DNA of 64,000 nucleotides from Streptomyces sp. ISL-11. Lineage in GTDB: Bacteria; Actinomycetota; Actinomycetes; Streptomycetales; Streptomycetaceae. The translations under genes were made by a program, and so were the position numbers. The stretch is from the NCBI RefSeq assembly GCF_018614525.1, contig NZ_JAGGOL010000029.1, forward strand, positions 1 through 64,000, written 5' to 3'. The notes below the pieces were generated by a model. That model was not told the DNA's origin and ran no database searches. It saw only the letters and a program-made list of their open reading frames with translations. Shown here piece after piece: positions 11,488 to 20,700 of this stretch. Numbering within the stretch: position 1 is the first letter of the stretch; every line of letters starts with the position of its first letter.

Positions 11488-12504
11488 GTGCTGAGCGAAC
11501 GCAGGCTCGAAGTGTTGCGCGCCATCGTCCAGGACTATGTGGGCACCGAGGAGCCCGTCGGCTCCAAGGCCCTCACCGAGCGGCACCGCCTGGGCGTGTC
11601 CCCGGCCACGGTGCGCAATGACATGGCCGCGCTGGAGGACGAGGGCTTCATCGCCCAGCCCCACACGAGCGCCGGCCGCATCCCGACCGACAAGGGCTAC
11701 CGCCTTTTCGTCGACAAGCTCGCGGGCGTCAAGCCCCTGTCGACGCCGGAGCGGCGCGCGATCCAGAACTTCCTCGACGGCGCGGTCGACCTCGACGACG
11801 TCGTCGGCCGCACGGTCCGGCTGCTCGCGCAGCTGACCCGGCAGGTCGCGGTGGTGCAGTATCCGTCGCTGACCCGCTCGACCGTGCGTCACGTGGAGCT
11901 GCTCTCGCTCGCACCCGCCCGCGTCATGCTCGTGCTGATCACGGACACCGGCCGGGTCGAGCAGCGCATGGTCGACTGCCCGGCGCCCATTGGTGAGACC
12001 TCGCTCGCGGATCTGCGGGCGCGGCTCAACAGCCGGGTGGTCGGGCGGCGGTTCGCGGATGTGCCGCAGCTGGTGGCGGACCTCGCCGAGTCCTTCGTGC
12101 AGGAGGACCGAGGAACCGTTTCGACGGTCCTCGCCACCCTGCTGGAGACCTTGGTCGAGGAGACCGAGGAGCGGCTGATGATCGGCGGCACCGCCAATCT
12201 CACCCGCTTCGGTCACGACTTCCCCCTGACGATCCGGCCCGTGCTGGAGGCGTTGGAGGAGCAGGTCGTCCTGCTGAAGCTGCTCGGCGAGGCCACTGAT
12301 TCGGGCATGACGGTACGAATCGGTCATGAGAACGCTCATGAGGGGCTGAACTCCACATCGGTCGTCGCCGTCGGCTACGGTTCGGGCGACGAGGCAGTCG
12401 CCAAACTCGGCGTGGTCGGACCGACCCGCATGGACTACCCCGGAACGATGGGAGCGGTACGCGCAGTGGCACGTTACGTCGGACAGATCCTGGCGGAGTC
12501 GTAA
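11488..12504 (+). CDS. hrcA: Heat-inducible transcription repressor HrcA
   Basis: Represses CIRCE-controlled chaperone genes. The N-terminal winged helix reads [20 protein letters not shown] and [14 protein letters not shown], and the family motif [15 protein letters not shown] follows. Length is 338 aa from GTG 11488, chosen because GGAGGT at 11475-11480 sits 7 nt upstream; GTG 11479 overlaps the Shine-Dalgarno site itself. It abuts dnaJ2 with no gap (stop TAA 12502-12504, next GTG 12505), so they are cotranscribed and probably coupled. Confidence 0.97.
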   Translation: MLSERRLEVLRAIVQDYVGTEEPVGSKALTERHRLGVSPATVRNDMAALEDEGFIAQPHTSAGRIPTDKGYRLFVDKLAGVKPLSTPERRAIQNFLDGAVDLDDVVGRTVRLLAQLTRQVAVVQYPSLTRSTVRHVELLSLAPARVMLVLITDTGRVEQRMVDCPAPIGETSLADLRARLNSRVVGRRFADVPQLVADLAESFVQEDRGTVSTVLATLLETLVEETEERLMIGGTANLTRFGHDFPLTIRPVLEALEEQVVLLKLLGEATDSGMTVRIGHENAHEGLNSTSVVAVGYGSGDEAVAKLGVVGPTRMDYPGTMGAVRAVARYVGQILAES

Positions 12505-13650
12505 GTGGCCACGGACTACTACGCGGTCCTGGGCGTACGGCGTGATGCCTCGCAGGACGAGATCAAGAAGGCATTCCGCCGCCTCGCCCGCGAGCTGCAC
12601 CCGGACGTCAATCCGGACCCCAAGACGCAGGAGCGGTTCAAGGAGATCAACGCCGCTTACGAGGTGCTCTCGGACCCGCAGAAGAAGCAGGTCTACGACC
12701 TCGGTGGCGACCCGCTCTCCGCTTCCGGCGGCGGCGGTGGCGGTGGCGGCGCCGGTGGCTTCGGCGCGGGCTTCGGCAACTTCTCCGACATCATGGACGC
12801 GTTCTTCGGCCAGGCGTCGCAGCGCGGACCGCGCTCGCGCACCCGCCGCGGCCAGGACGCCATGATCCGTCTCGAAGTGACCCTCGACGAGGCCGCGTTC
12901 GGCACGACGAAGGAGATCCAGGTCGACACCGCCGTCGTCTGCACCACGTGCAGCGGCGAGGGCGCGGCCCCCGGCACCTCCGCGCAGACCTGTGACATGT
13001 GCCGCGGCCGCGGTGAGGTCTCGCAGGTCACGCGCTCCTTCCTGGGCCAGGTCATGACGTCCCGGCCGTGCCCGCAGTGCCAGGGCTTCGGCACGGTCGT
13101 GCCGACCCCGTGCCCGGAGTGCGCCGGCGACGGCCGCGTCCGCTCGCGCCGCACGCTGACCGTCAAGATCCCGGCCGGTGTCGACAACGGCACCCGCATC
13201 CAGCTCGCGGGCGAGGGCGAGGTCGGCCCCGGCGGCGGCCCCGCCGGCGACCTCTACGTCGAGATCCACGAGACCCCGCACCCGACCTTCCAGCGGCGCG
13301 GCGACGACCTGCACTGCACGGTCACCATCCCGATGACGGCCGCGTCCCTGGGCACCAAGGTGCCGCTGGAGACCCTGGACGGCGTCGAGGAGATCGACAT
13401 CCGGCCGGGCACGCAGTCGGGCCAGTCGATCCCGCTGCACCAGCGCGGCGTCACGCACCTGCGCGGCGGCGGGCGCGGTGACCTCGTCGTCCACGTCGAG
13501 GTGCTCACCCCCAGCAAGCTCGACCCGCAGCAGGAGGACCTCCTGCGCCAGCTCGCGAAGCTGCGCGGCGAGGAGCGGCCGATGGGCGAGTTCAAGCCGG
13601 GGCAGCAGGGGCTGTTCTCGCGGCTGAAGGACGCGTTCAACGGGCGGTAG
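12505..13650 (+). CDS. dnaJ2: Chaperone protein DnaJ (DnaJ2 type)
   Basis: Hsp40 co-chaperone that stimulates DnaK. J domain at residues 1-70 with the HPD motif (LHPDVNPDP), then a Gly-rich segment with nine Gly in a row nearby, then four CxxCxGxG-type zinc repeats (CTTCSGEG, CDMCRGRG, CPQCQGFG, CPECAGDG), then the substrate-binding C-terminal domain. 381 aa, normal. Its place after hrcA, rather than after grpE, marks it as the second DnaJ of Streptomyces. Confidence 0.97.
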   Translation: MATDYYAVLGVRRDASQDEIKKAFRRLARELHPDVNPDPKTQERFKEINAAYEVLSDPQKKQVYDLGGDPLSASGGGGGGGGAGGFGAGFGNFSDIMDAFFGQASQRGPRSRTRRGQDAMIRLEVTLDEAAFGTTKEIQVDTAVVCTTCSGEGAAPGTSAQTCDMCRGRGEVSQVTRSFLGQVMTSRPCPQCQGFGTVVPTPCPECAGDGRVRSRRTLTVKIPAGVDNGTRIQLAGEGEVGPGGGPAGDLYVEIHETPHPTFQRRGDDLHCTVTIPMTAASLGTKVPLETLDGVEEIDIRPGTQSGQSIPLHQRGVTHLRGGGRGDLVVHVEVLTPSKLDPQQEDLLRQLAKLRGEERPMGEFKPGQQGLFSRLKDAFNGR

Positions 13651-13668
13651 GCGTCGCTTGTTCCGACC

Positions 13669-13710
13669 GGATCGCCGGGTGGGCCGGATCATCGGCCCAC
13701 CCGGCGATCC
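13669..13710 (+). terminator. Strong hairpin terminator after dnaJ2
   Basis: Perfect 17-bp stem: 13669-13685 pairs with 13694-13710, loop 8 nt, 19 bp after the dnaJ2 stop. There is no long T-run, which is usual in Streptomyces. GC-rich degenerate repeats (ggtggcccggtggcccggcggtccggcgg) follow at about 13795-13830. Confidence 0.75.
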
Positions 13711-13907
13711 GTCGTTGGGAGCCGAGGGGCCATCCGGCGTTCGGGGTTACTGGCCCGCCGCCCGGCGATCTGCCGTCGGGGGCGTTCCCCGTCCGGTGGC
13801 CCGGTGGCCCGGCGGTCCGGCGGTCCGGCTCCACCGCCCCGGCAGCACCGCGCGAGCGATCTCCTCACAACAGCAAGCCCGACATCGTCTTGTGACACGA
13901 TGTGGTC

Positions 13908-15209
13908 ATGGCTTTTGAATCCAAGGGGGCCGCCGCGCTGAGGGGCCTTCACCGGCACCCGATCGTGCAGGCCCCCATGGCCGGCGGCGCCTCCGGCCCG
14001 CCGCTCGCCGCGGCCGTGTCCGAGGCGGGCGGCCTGGGCTGCCTGGCCGCCGGGTACAAGACGCCCGCGGCGATGTACGAGGAGATCAAGCAGCTCCGCG
14101 CCCGTACCGCCGCACCCTTCGGTGTGAATCTCTTCATGCCGCAGCCCCCGGCCGCCGACCCGGCCGCCGTCGAGGTGTACGCCGAGCAGCTGGCCGGCGA
14201 GGCCGCCTGGTACGAGACGCCGCTCGGCGACCCCGACCAGGGCTGCGACGACGCCTACGACACCAAGCTGGCGATCCTCCTCGACGACCCGGTCCCGCTG
14301 GTCTCCTTCACCTTCGGCTGCCCGTCCGCCGAGTCCCTCGCCTCGCTCGCCGAGGCCGGCACGCTGACGGTGGTGACGGTCACGTCGGCCGCCGAGGCGC
14401 TGGCCGCCGAGCAGGCGGGCGCGGACGCGGTCTGCGTCCAGGGCGTCGAGGCCGGCGGCCACCAGGGCACCCACCACGACGATCCGCACCTGGACGGCGC
14501 CGGCGCGGGCGTCGGCCTGCTGGCCCTGCTCGCCGAGGTCCGCGAGTCCGTACGGATCCCCATGATCGCGGCGGGCGGCCTGATGCGCGGCGCCCAGATC
14601 GCGGCCGTACTCGCAGCCGGCGCGTCCGCCGCGCAGCTCGGCACCGCCTTCCTGGTCTGCCCCGAGTCGGGCGCGCACGCCCTGCACAAGCAGGCCATGA
14701 CCGACCCGCTGTTCGTCGGCACCGAGCTGACGCGCGCCTTCTCCGGCCGCCCCGCCCGTGGCCTGGTGAACCGTTTCATCCGAGAGCACGGTCCGTACGC
14801 GCCCGCCGCGTACCCCCAGGTCCACTACCTCACCTCCGGCCTGCGCAAGGCGGCCGCGGCGCTGGGCGACCCGCAGGCCATGAGCCTGTGGGCGGGCCAG
14901 GGCCACCGGCTGGCGCGGGCCCTGCCGGCCGGACGGCTGGTCGAGGTGCTGGCGGGAGAACTGGCCGCGGCGCGGGCATCGTTGACGTCCGGGCGGGACG
15001 AGTCTTCGACGCCGGTCATCCAGGATCAGTCATCGACGCCGGCCCAGGACCGGTCGTCGATGCCGGCGGTCCAGGATCAGTCGTCGATGCCGGTCCAGGA
15101 CCAGTCTTCGACGCCGGCCCGGGACCAGTCGTCGGCGCCGGTCCGGGACCAGTCGTCGGCGCCGGTCCAGGACCGGCAGAGCAGTGAGCACCGAGGGAGC
15201 GAGTCATGA
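13908..15209 (+). CDS. Nitronate monooxygenase with C-terminal octapeptide repeat tail
   Basis: A flavin enzyme (2-nitropropane dioxygenase family) that oxidises alkyl nitronates. Family marks: HPIVQAPMAGG at the N-terminus, GGLGCLAAGYK, a Gly-rich EAGGHQGTHHDD with the active-site His region, and FMN phosphate-binding IPMIAAGGLMRG / AQLGTAFLVCPESG. The catalytic domain ends near residue 360. The last 65 residues are about seven copies of an 8-residue unit ([AV]xDQSSxP). I start at ATG 13908; GTG 13902 is also in frame. The stop overlaps the rsmE ATG. Confidence 0.9.
   Translation: MAFESKGAAALRGLHRHPIVQAPMAGGASGPPLAAAVSEAGGLGCLAAGYKTPAAMYEEIKQLRARTAAPFGVNLFMPQPPAADPAAVEVYAEQLAGEAAWYETPLGDPDQGCDDAYDTKLAILLDDPVPLVSFTFGCPSAESLASLAEAGTLTVVTVTSAAEALAAEQAGADAVCVQGVEAGGHQGTHHDDPHLDGAGAGVGLLALLAEVRESVRIPMIAAGGLMRGAQIAAVLAAGASAAQLGTAFLVCPESGAHALHKQAMTDPLFVGTELTRAFSGRPARGLVNRFIREHGPYAPAAYPQVHYLTSGLRKAAAALGDPQAMSLWAGQGHRLARALPAGRLVEVLAGELAAARASLTSGRDESSTPVIQDQSSTPAQDRSSMPAVQDQSSMPVQDQSSTPARDQSSAPVRDQSSAPVQDRQSSEHRGSES
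15010..15180 (+). repeat. 24-bp tandem repeat array encoding octapeptides
   Basis: About seven imperfect 24-bp units (gtccaggaccagtcgtcggc-type) sit in frame at the 3' end of the nitronate monooxygenase gene. They give units such as VQDQSSMP, VQDQSSTP, ARDQSSAP and VRDQSSAP. The unit length is a multiple of three, so copy-number change keeps the frame. Confidence 0.9.
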
Positions 15210-15958
15210 CAGCGCCGGTCTTCCTGGTCGAGGAGGACGCCCTCACCGGCGTCTTCCCCGGCACCGTCTTCCCGCTCGCCGGCCCGGAGGGACGCCACGC
15301 GGTGTCCGTCCGCCGCTTGCGGGTGGGTGAGGAGATCGTCCTGACGGACGGCGCGGGCACCGGCGCGTTCGGCACCGTGGCCATGGTCGAGGGCAAGGAC
15401 CGCCTCGACGTCGCGGTCACCTCCGTCCGCTCCGAGCCGCTGCCGGAACCTCACATCACCGTCGTCCAGGCCCTGCCCAAGGGTGACCGTGGCGAGCTCG
15501 CGGTCGAGACCATGACCGAGACGGGCGTCGACGCGATCGTCCCCTGGGCGGCGTCGCGCTGCATCACGCAGTGGAAGGGCGAGCGGGGCGCGAAGGCGCT
15601 GAGCAAGTGGCGTGCCACGGCCCGCGAGGCGGGCAAGCAGTCCCGCCGCCTGAGATTCCCCCCGGTCTCCGACCCGCTGACGACCAAACAGGTCACCACG
15701 CTGCTGGCCGACGCCGCCTTCGCGGCGATTCTCCACGAGGAGGGTTCCAGCACGCCCCTCGCCACCGCCGAACTCCCGCTGACCGGCAACATCGTCCTGG
15801 TCGTCGGCCCCGAGGGCGGCGTCTCCCCGGAGGAGCTCACGGCCTTCGCCGAGGCGGGCGCCAAGCCGTACCGCCTGGGCCCGAGCGTCCTGCGGACGTC
15901 GACCGCGGGCACGGCGGCGACGGCGCTGCTGCTGGGACGGACGGGACGATGGTCGTAG
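15206..15958 (+). CDS. rsmE: 16S rRNA (uracil(1498)-N3)-methyltransferase
   Basis: SPOUT methyltransferase for m3U1498 in helix 44 of 16S rRNA. Recognisable parts: GPEGRHAVSVRRLRVGEEI (PUA-like N-terminal part), QALPKGDRGELAVE, ETGVDAIVPWAASRC, the knot region IVLVVGPEGGVSPEEL and YRLGPSVLRTSTAGTAATAL. 250 aa, standard. ATG overlaps the upstream stop (ATGA), so it is translationally coupled to the nitronate monooxygenase. The hrcA-dnaJ-rsmE neighbourhood is widely conserved. Confidence 0.96.
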   Translation: MTAPVFLVEEDALTGVFPGTVFPLAGPEGRHAVSVRRLRVGEEIVLTDGAGTGAFGTVAMVEGKDRLDVAVTSVRSEPLPEPHITVVQALPKGDRGELAVETMTETGVDAIVPWAASRCITQWKGERGAKALSKWRATAREAGKQSRRLRFPPVSDPLTTKQVTTLLADAAFAAILHEEGSSTPLATAELPLTGNIVLVVGPEGGVSPEELTAFAEAGAKPYRLGPSVLRTSTAGTAATALLLGRTGRWS

Positions 15959-16069
15959 CAGTGGTGTGAGGGTGGCCGCGGTTGCGACCGTGGCGGGACT
16001 CATCGCAAGAAAGGGCCTGAACGGGGCGGGCGCCGGATCAAGGTATGCCGTTGTGGGGATGCACTGTTC

Positions 16070-16846
16070 ATGTCGCACCTTCGTGCCCGGGACTACGAGC
16101 GCATGCTCGACCTCGCCGTCGCCGTCCTCGAAAGCGACGACCCCGACTCACTGCGGCAGCTGATCGCCGCGCACCTGCTGGAGACCTTCGGCTGCACCAC
16201 GGTGATCCAGGTGAGGATCGACGCCCAGCGGCCGACGAGCGGCCGGGCCGACGGCTGGGCACCCGACTCGATCGGCCCGTCCGTGGAGACCCTCGTCCAG
16301 CGCCGCCGACGCCAGCGCCATCCGCTGCTCGACTACCTCCGCGTCGGCGGCGCCGAGCCGGTGACGATGAACCAGATCTGCGACGACTGGCGCAACACCG
16401 AGTGCTACAGCGAAGCGCGCCACGACTTCGGTACGACGCGACAGCTCGGCCTGCCACTGCCCCTGCCCACGGCCGATGGCGGCATACGGGCCATTTCGCT
16501 GGGCCGCAAGGGAAGGGACTTCAGCGCCCGCGAACTCGCCTTCGCTGCCCGCATCCAGCCGCTGCTGCTGAGCGCGGACAATCACGCGGAGGAACTGACG
16601 CGCCTGCGGGCCCCGGCCGCGGCCGGCACCGGCCTGGTGACCGCCACGGAACACGGCCTGACCCCGCGCGAGCAGACGGTGCTGGGCCTCGTCGCCCAGG
16701 GGCTGACGGCCGATGTCATCGGCCGCCGCCTCACGATCTCCCCGCACACGGTCAACCGTCACCTGGAGAAGATCTACCGCAAGCTCGGCACGAACAACCG
16801 GGTCTCGACGGTGGTCCAGGCCCGGCACGCGGGGCTGGTGCCGTAG
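16070..16846 (+). CDS. LuxR-family transcriptional regulator
   Basis: 258 aa. The C-terminal 65 residues are a clear GerE/LuxR helix-turn-helix: GLTPREQTVLGLVAQGLTAD, IGRRLTISPHTVNRHLEKIY and KLGTNNRVSTVVQA. The first 180 residues look like a GAF-type sensor (ETFGCTTVIQVRI, ISLGRKGRDFS) without receiver-domain Asp/Lys marks, so it is not a two-component regulator. It stands alone; the target is unknown. Confidence 0.88.
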   Translation: MSHLRARDYERMLDLAVAVLESDDPDSLRQLIAAHLLETFGCTTVIQVRIDAQRPTSGRADGWAPDSIGPSVETLVQRRRRQRHPLLDYLRVGGAEPVTMNQICDDWRNTECYSEARHDFGTTRQLGLPLPLPTADGGIRAISLGRKGRDFSARELAFAARIQPLLLSADNHAEELTRLRAPAAAGTGLVTATEHGLTPREQTVLGLVAQGLTADVIGRRLTISPHTVNRHLEKIYRKLGTNNRVSTVVQARHAGLVP

Positions 16847-16900
16847 GAAGTTCTTCCTATGGCGGCGCAGGGGGCTGATGGCGATGCTGTTCAGGAGACG

Positions 16901-16941
16901 ACGCGCCGGCGCCGACCACGGGGGTGTGGGCGTCGGCGCGT
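16901..16941. terminator. Hairpin between convergent regulator and membrane-protein genes
   Basis: acgcgccggcgcc (16901-16913) pairs with ggcgtcggcgcgt (16929-16941) with one mismatch in 13. It lies between the LuxR gene and the convergent gene at 16946-17314, so it may serve both. Confidence 0.55.
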
Positions 16942-16945
16942 GGCC

Positions 16946-17314
16946 TCAGCGCTGAATCTCCTGGTAGCAGAGGACGAGTGAGCCTCCACCGGTCTGCGTG
17001 ACCGCGCCCGTGGCGCCCTCGACGCCCATGCACGCCAGGCTGGTGAGCCCGTCGTCGACCCTCTTCAGCACCTTGTACTCCGCCTGCGCGTCACCGCAGT
17101 CGCGCTTCTTGACGCGCGGCTTATCGGCGGACCCGGTGTTCTGGAAGCACTCACCGGCCACCAGATCGGTGTGGTCGTCCTTCTCCGGCAGGAACTGCTG
17201 GTTGATGACGAAGGCGGCACCGCAGCACACGATCAGCAATCCCATGATCACCCACCACCGCCGCAGCTGCTTGGCGGGCTGAACCGGGTCGCCCAGGGGC
17301 GGCAGCGTGTCCAA
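16946..17314 (-). CDS. Small membrane-anchored protein, LppU/SCO3897-like
   Basis: 122 aa from TTG 17314. A proline-containing cytoplasmic start (MDTLPPLGDPVQPAKQLRR) is followed by one membrane segment (WWVIMGLLIVCCGAAFVIN). An external domain follows with four Cys in the pattern GECFQN..RDCGDA..LACMGV..VLCYQ. That pattern resembles the LppU/SCO3897 family of actinobacterial surface proteins. It is divergent from the WXG100-like/RHS pair; a link to that system is only positional. Confidence 0.72.
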   Translation of the reverse strand: MDTLPPLGDPVQPAKQLRRWWVIMGLLIVCCGAAFVINQQFLPEKDDHTDLVAGECFQNTGSADKPRVKKRDCGDAQAEYKVLKRVDDGLTSLACMGVEGATGAVTQTGGGSLVLCYQEIQR

Positions 17315-17409
17315 GGCGGGATCCCCGAATCGTTGTGCGAATATCTGATGTTGGCGTCGTACGGTAACCGATGACGTGACGTGAGATTGCGGTGGGGGAG
17401 GCGCGCGGC

Positions 17410-17772
17410 ATGGGTGACAGCCGTGACAGTGGCAAGGTCCTGGACATCAAGACGGCCGACATCAAGTCGGCGGCGCCGACTTTTCACGAACAGAGCATCA
17501 AGCTGGGGGAAGCGCTCACCACGCTCATCACGACCCTGGACGGCCTGGGCAAGCCGTGGGGCAAGGACGACGCCGTCAAGGATTTCGCCAAGGAGTACCC
17601 CGAGCAGCAGAAGCTGATCGAGCGGTCGACCGGCACGCTCGTCCTGGGCCTGGTCAGCATCCATGAGGCGTTGACCGATATGGCGGACGGTCATGTCGAC
17701 AACGAGACGCTGATCGCGGGCATGTTCACCAAGGAAAAGAACGGCAAGCACGAGGACAAGGGCCACAAGTGA
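17410..17772 (+). CDS. WXG100-like small helical protein coupled to RHS toxin
   Basis: 120 aa starting at ATG 17410, preceded by GGGGGAGG. Predicted mostly helical: VLDIKTADIKSAAPTFHEQS, LGEALTTLITTLDGLGKPWG (a W-G turn), then LVLGLVSIHEALTDM. The size, helical hairpin and central WG fit ESAT-6/WXG100-like partners of type VII-secreted toxins. Its TGA overlaps the GTG of the RHS gene (GTGA, 17769-17772), so the two are made together. The role as secretion partner is inferred from this context. Confidence 0.7.
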   Translation: MGDSRDSGKVLDIKTADIKSAAPTFHEQSIKLGEALTTLITTLDGLGKPWGKDDAVKDFAKEYPEQQKLIERSTGTLVLGLVSIHEALTDMADGHVDNETLIAGMFTKEKNGKHEDKGHK

Positions 17773-20700
17773 GCGTCGCCGACGAGGCCAAGAACATCCT
17801 CGAAAAGCTGGGCCTCGACTGGCCGGACGGCGACCCGGACAAGCTCCGCCAGGCCGCCAAGGCGTGGAAAACCTTCGCCGACAGCGTCGACAAGGTGCGC
17901 ATACCCGTGGACAAGACGGCGCGCACTCTCATCCACAACAACAAGGGTGAGGCGATCGAGGCATTCGAGACCTTCTGGCACCGCTACGTCAACGGCGACA
18001 AGGGCTGGCTCCACGACATCCCCAACGCGGCGCGCAAGATGGCGACGGCGCTGGAAGACGTCGCGAAGGCCATCGAGGACGCGGTCGACAAGCTGGAGAA
18101 GCAGCTCTGGATCGAAGCCGGCGTCATTGTCGCGGGCGTCGGCCTGGGCTTCCTCACCTTCGGCCTCACGACAGCGGCGTCCACGGCTGCCGCCACGGCG
18201 ATGATCGAGCTCGGCGCCACCGTGGGCATCACCATCTCCACCGTGGTCGCCGAGGTCGCTGCCACCACCCTGGTCACGGCGGCGTTCGCCGGCGTGGAAT
18301 CCGTCACCGTCGACCTGGCCGTGGCCCAGAACCTCAAAATCGCCACCGGTCTCCAGAAGGGAATCAGCCTCGACGACATCAACGCCGCCGCCAAGAACGG
18401 CATGGTCTACGGCGGTATCTTCGGCGGTTTCGGGTCTCTGGCGAAGAACGGCGCGAAGGTCGGGGGCATCGGCCCCCTCCTCAAGGGCGCGCGGCCCAAC
18501 CTCCTTGAGGAGGGCCTGGTTGCCCGGCCCAAGGCGAACATCAAGGAATGCCAGGACCCGATCGACGTCGCGACCGGCACGATGATGCTGCCGCAGACCG
18601 ACATCACCCTGCCCGGGGCCCTGCCGCTGGTCGTCGAGCGCACGCACCTCTCCTCGTTCCGGGCGGGCGGCTGGTTCGGGTCCACGTGGGCGTCCACCCT
18701 CGACGAGCGCGTACAGCTCGACGCCGAGGGCGTGGTGTTCGTAGCGGCCGACGGCATGCGGCTCGTCTACCCCGTACCGAAGCCGGGCGAGCCGACCCTG
18801 CCCGTCAAGGGCCCGCGCATGCCCTTGGAGTGGGACGGCCGTCCCGACGGCGTCATGACCGTCACGGATCCCCAGACCGGTGTCGTACGAACCTTCGGCA
18901 GCCCCGTGCCGACGGACGTGCCGGGCGCCGTCCAACTCCCCCTGGACAGCCTCCACGACCGCAACGGCGCGCGCATCGACATCGAGCGCACGGCGGGCGG
19001 CGTGCCCACCGCGATACGTCACTCCGCCGGCTACTACGTGGCGATCGACACGGAGGGCCCGCGCGTCAAAGCCCTGCGCCTCCTGGACGAGGCCCCGTCA
19101 CCGTACGAGAAGCCCTGGTCGGCCGCCGTCGGCGGAACGGTCATCGTCCGCTACGGCTACGACGAGGCCGGCAACCTCACCGAGGTCGTCAACTCCCGCG
19201 GCGAGCCCCTGCGCTTCACGTACGACGCCGAGGAGCGAATAACCTCCTGGACCGACCGCAACGGCATGTCGTACGCCTACGTGTACGACGCGCGCGGCCG
19301 CGTCATCCGCACCGAGGGCCGCGACGGCTACCTGACGGGTGACCTGGCCTACGACGACGAGACCCGGACCACGACCGTCACGGACTCGTTCGGCCACGAC
19401 CGCACGTTCCGGCACAACGCGGACGGCCTGGTGACGGAGGAGACCGACCAGCTCGGCAACGTCACGCTCACCCGCTGGGACGACCGAGGCGAGCACCCGT
19501 TGGCGGTCACGGACCCCCTGGGCCGCACGACCTCCTACGCGTACGACGACGCGGGCAACCTCACGGAGGTCACCCTCCCGGACGGCACGACCGGCCGGGC
19601 CGCGTACACCCCGCTGTGCCGCCCGGCGGAGGTCACGGAGCCGGGCGGGGCGACGTGGCGCCATACGTACGACGAGCGCGGCAACCTCCTCACGACGACG
19701 GACCCGGCGGGCGCGGAGACGCGCTACGCGTACGACGATCTCGGCCACCTGACATCGGTGACGGACGCACTGGGCCACACGAGCCTGATCACCTGCGACC
19801 CGGCCGGCCTGCCACTCGTCCTCACCGATCAGCTGGGCCACAGCACCACTGTCAGTCGGGACACCTTCGGTCGCATCGTCGAAGCGGTCGATCCGTTGGG
19901 CCACACGTCCCGCATGGGCTGGACGACGGAGGGCAAGCCGAGCTGGCGGGAACACCCGGACGGCACGTGGGAGACGTGGACGTGGGACGGCGAGGGGAAC
20001 CTCCTGAACCACACGGACGCGGCGGGCAACGTCACCAGCCACGAGGTCACCGGCTTCGACCTGCCCGCGTCGAGCACGGGCCCCGACGGCACGACGTACA
20101 CCTTCGCGTACGACACAGAACTGCGCCTGACCGGGGTCACGAACCCGCAGGGGCTGACGTGGTCGTACGGCTACGACGCTGCGGGTCGCCTCACGTCGGA
20201 GACGGACTTCAACGGGCGCGAGCTCGTGTACGCGATCGACGCGGCGGGTGAGCTGGTCTCCCGGACGAATGGAGCGGGAGAAACGATCCGCTTCATACGG
20301 GACCCGCTGGGTCGCACCACTGAGCTGCGTGACGATGCGGACGGTACGACGACCTTCGCGTACGACGTGACAGGTGCCCTGATCCGCGCGGCGAACGTGG
20401 ACGCGGAGGTCGTCTACGAACGGGACGCCCTGGGCCGCGTCCTGTCGGAGACGGTCGACGGCCGGAGGATGACCTACGCGTACGACGTGCTGGGGCGCCG
20501 TACCCAGCGCATCACGCCGTCGGGGCTGACGACCGAGTGGACATACGACGCGGTGGGCCGTCCGACGGAGCTGCGCGGCGACGCGGGAGCGCTGGGCTTC
20601 AGTTACGACGCGGTCGGCCGGGAGACGGAGCGCCGCCTGGGCGAGGGCGTCAGCCTGACACAGGAGTGGAACGCGACCGATCGCCTCACGAAGCAGGTCG

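Noticed and set aside
15010..15180. CRISPR-like regular repeats
   Set aside because: The 24-bp units are contiguous, in frame and encode octapeptides; there are no spacers.
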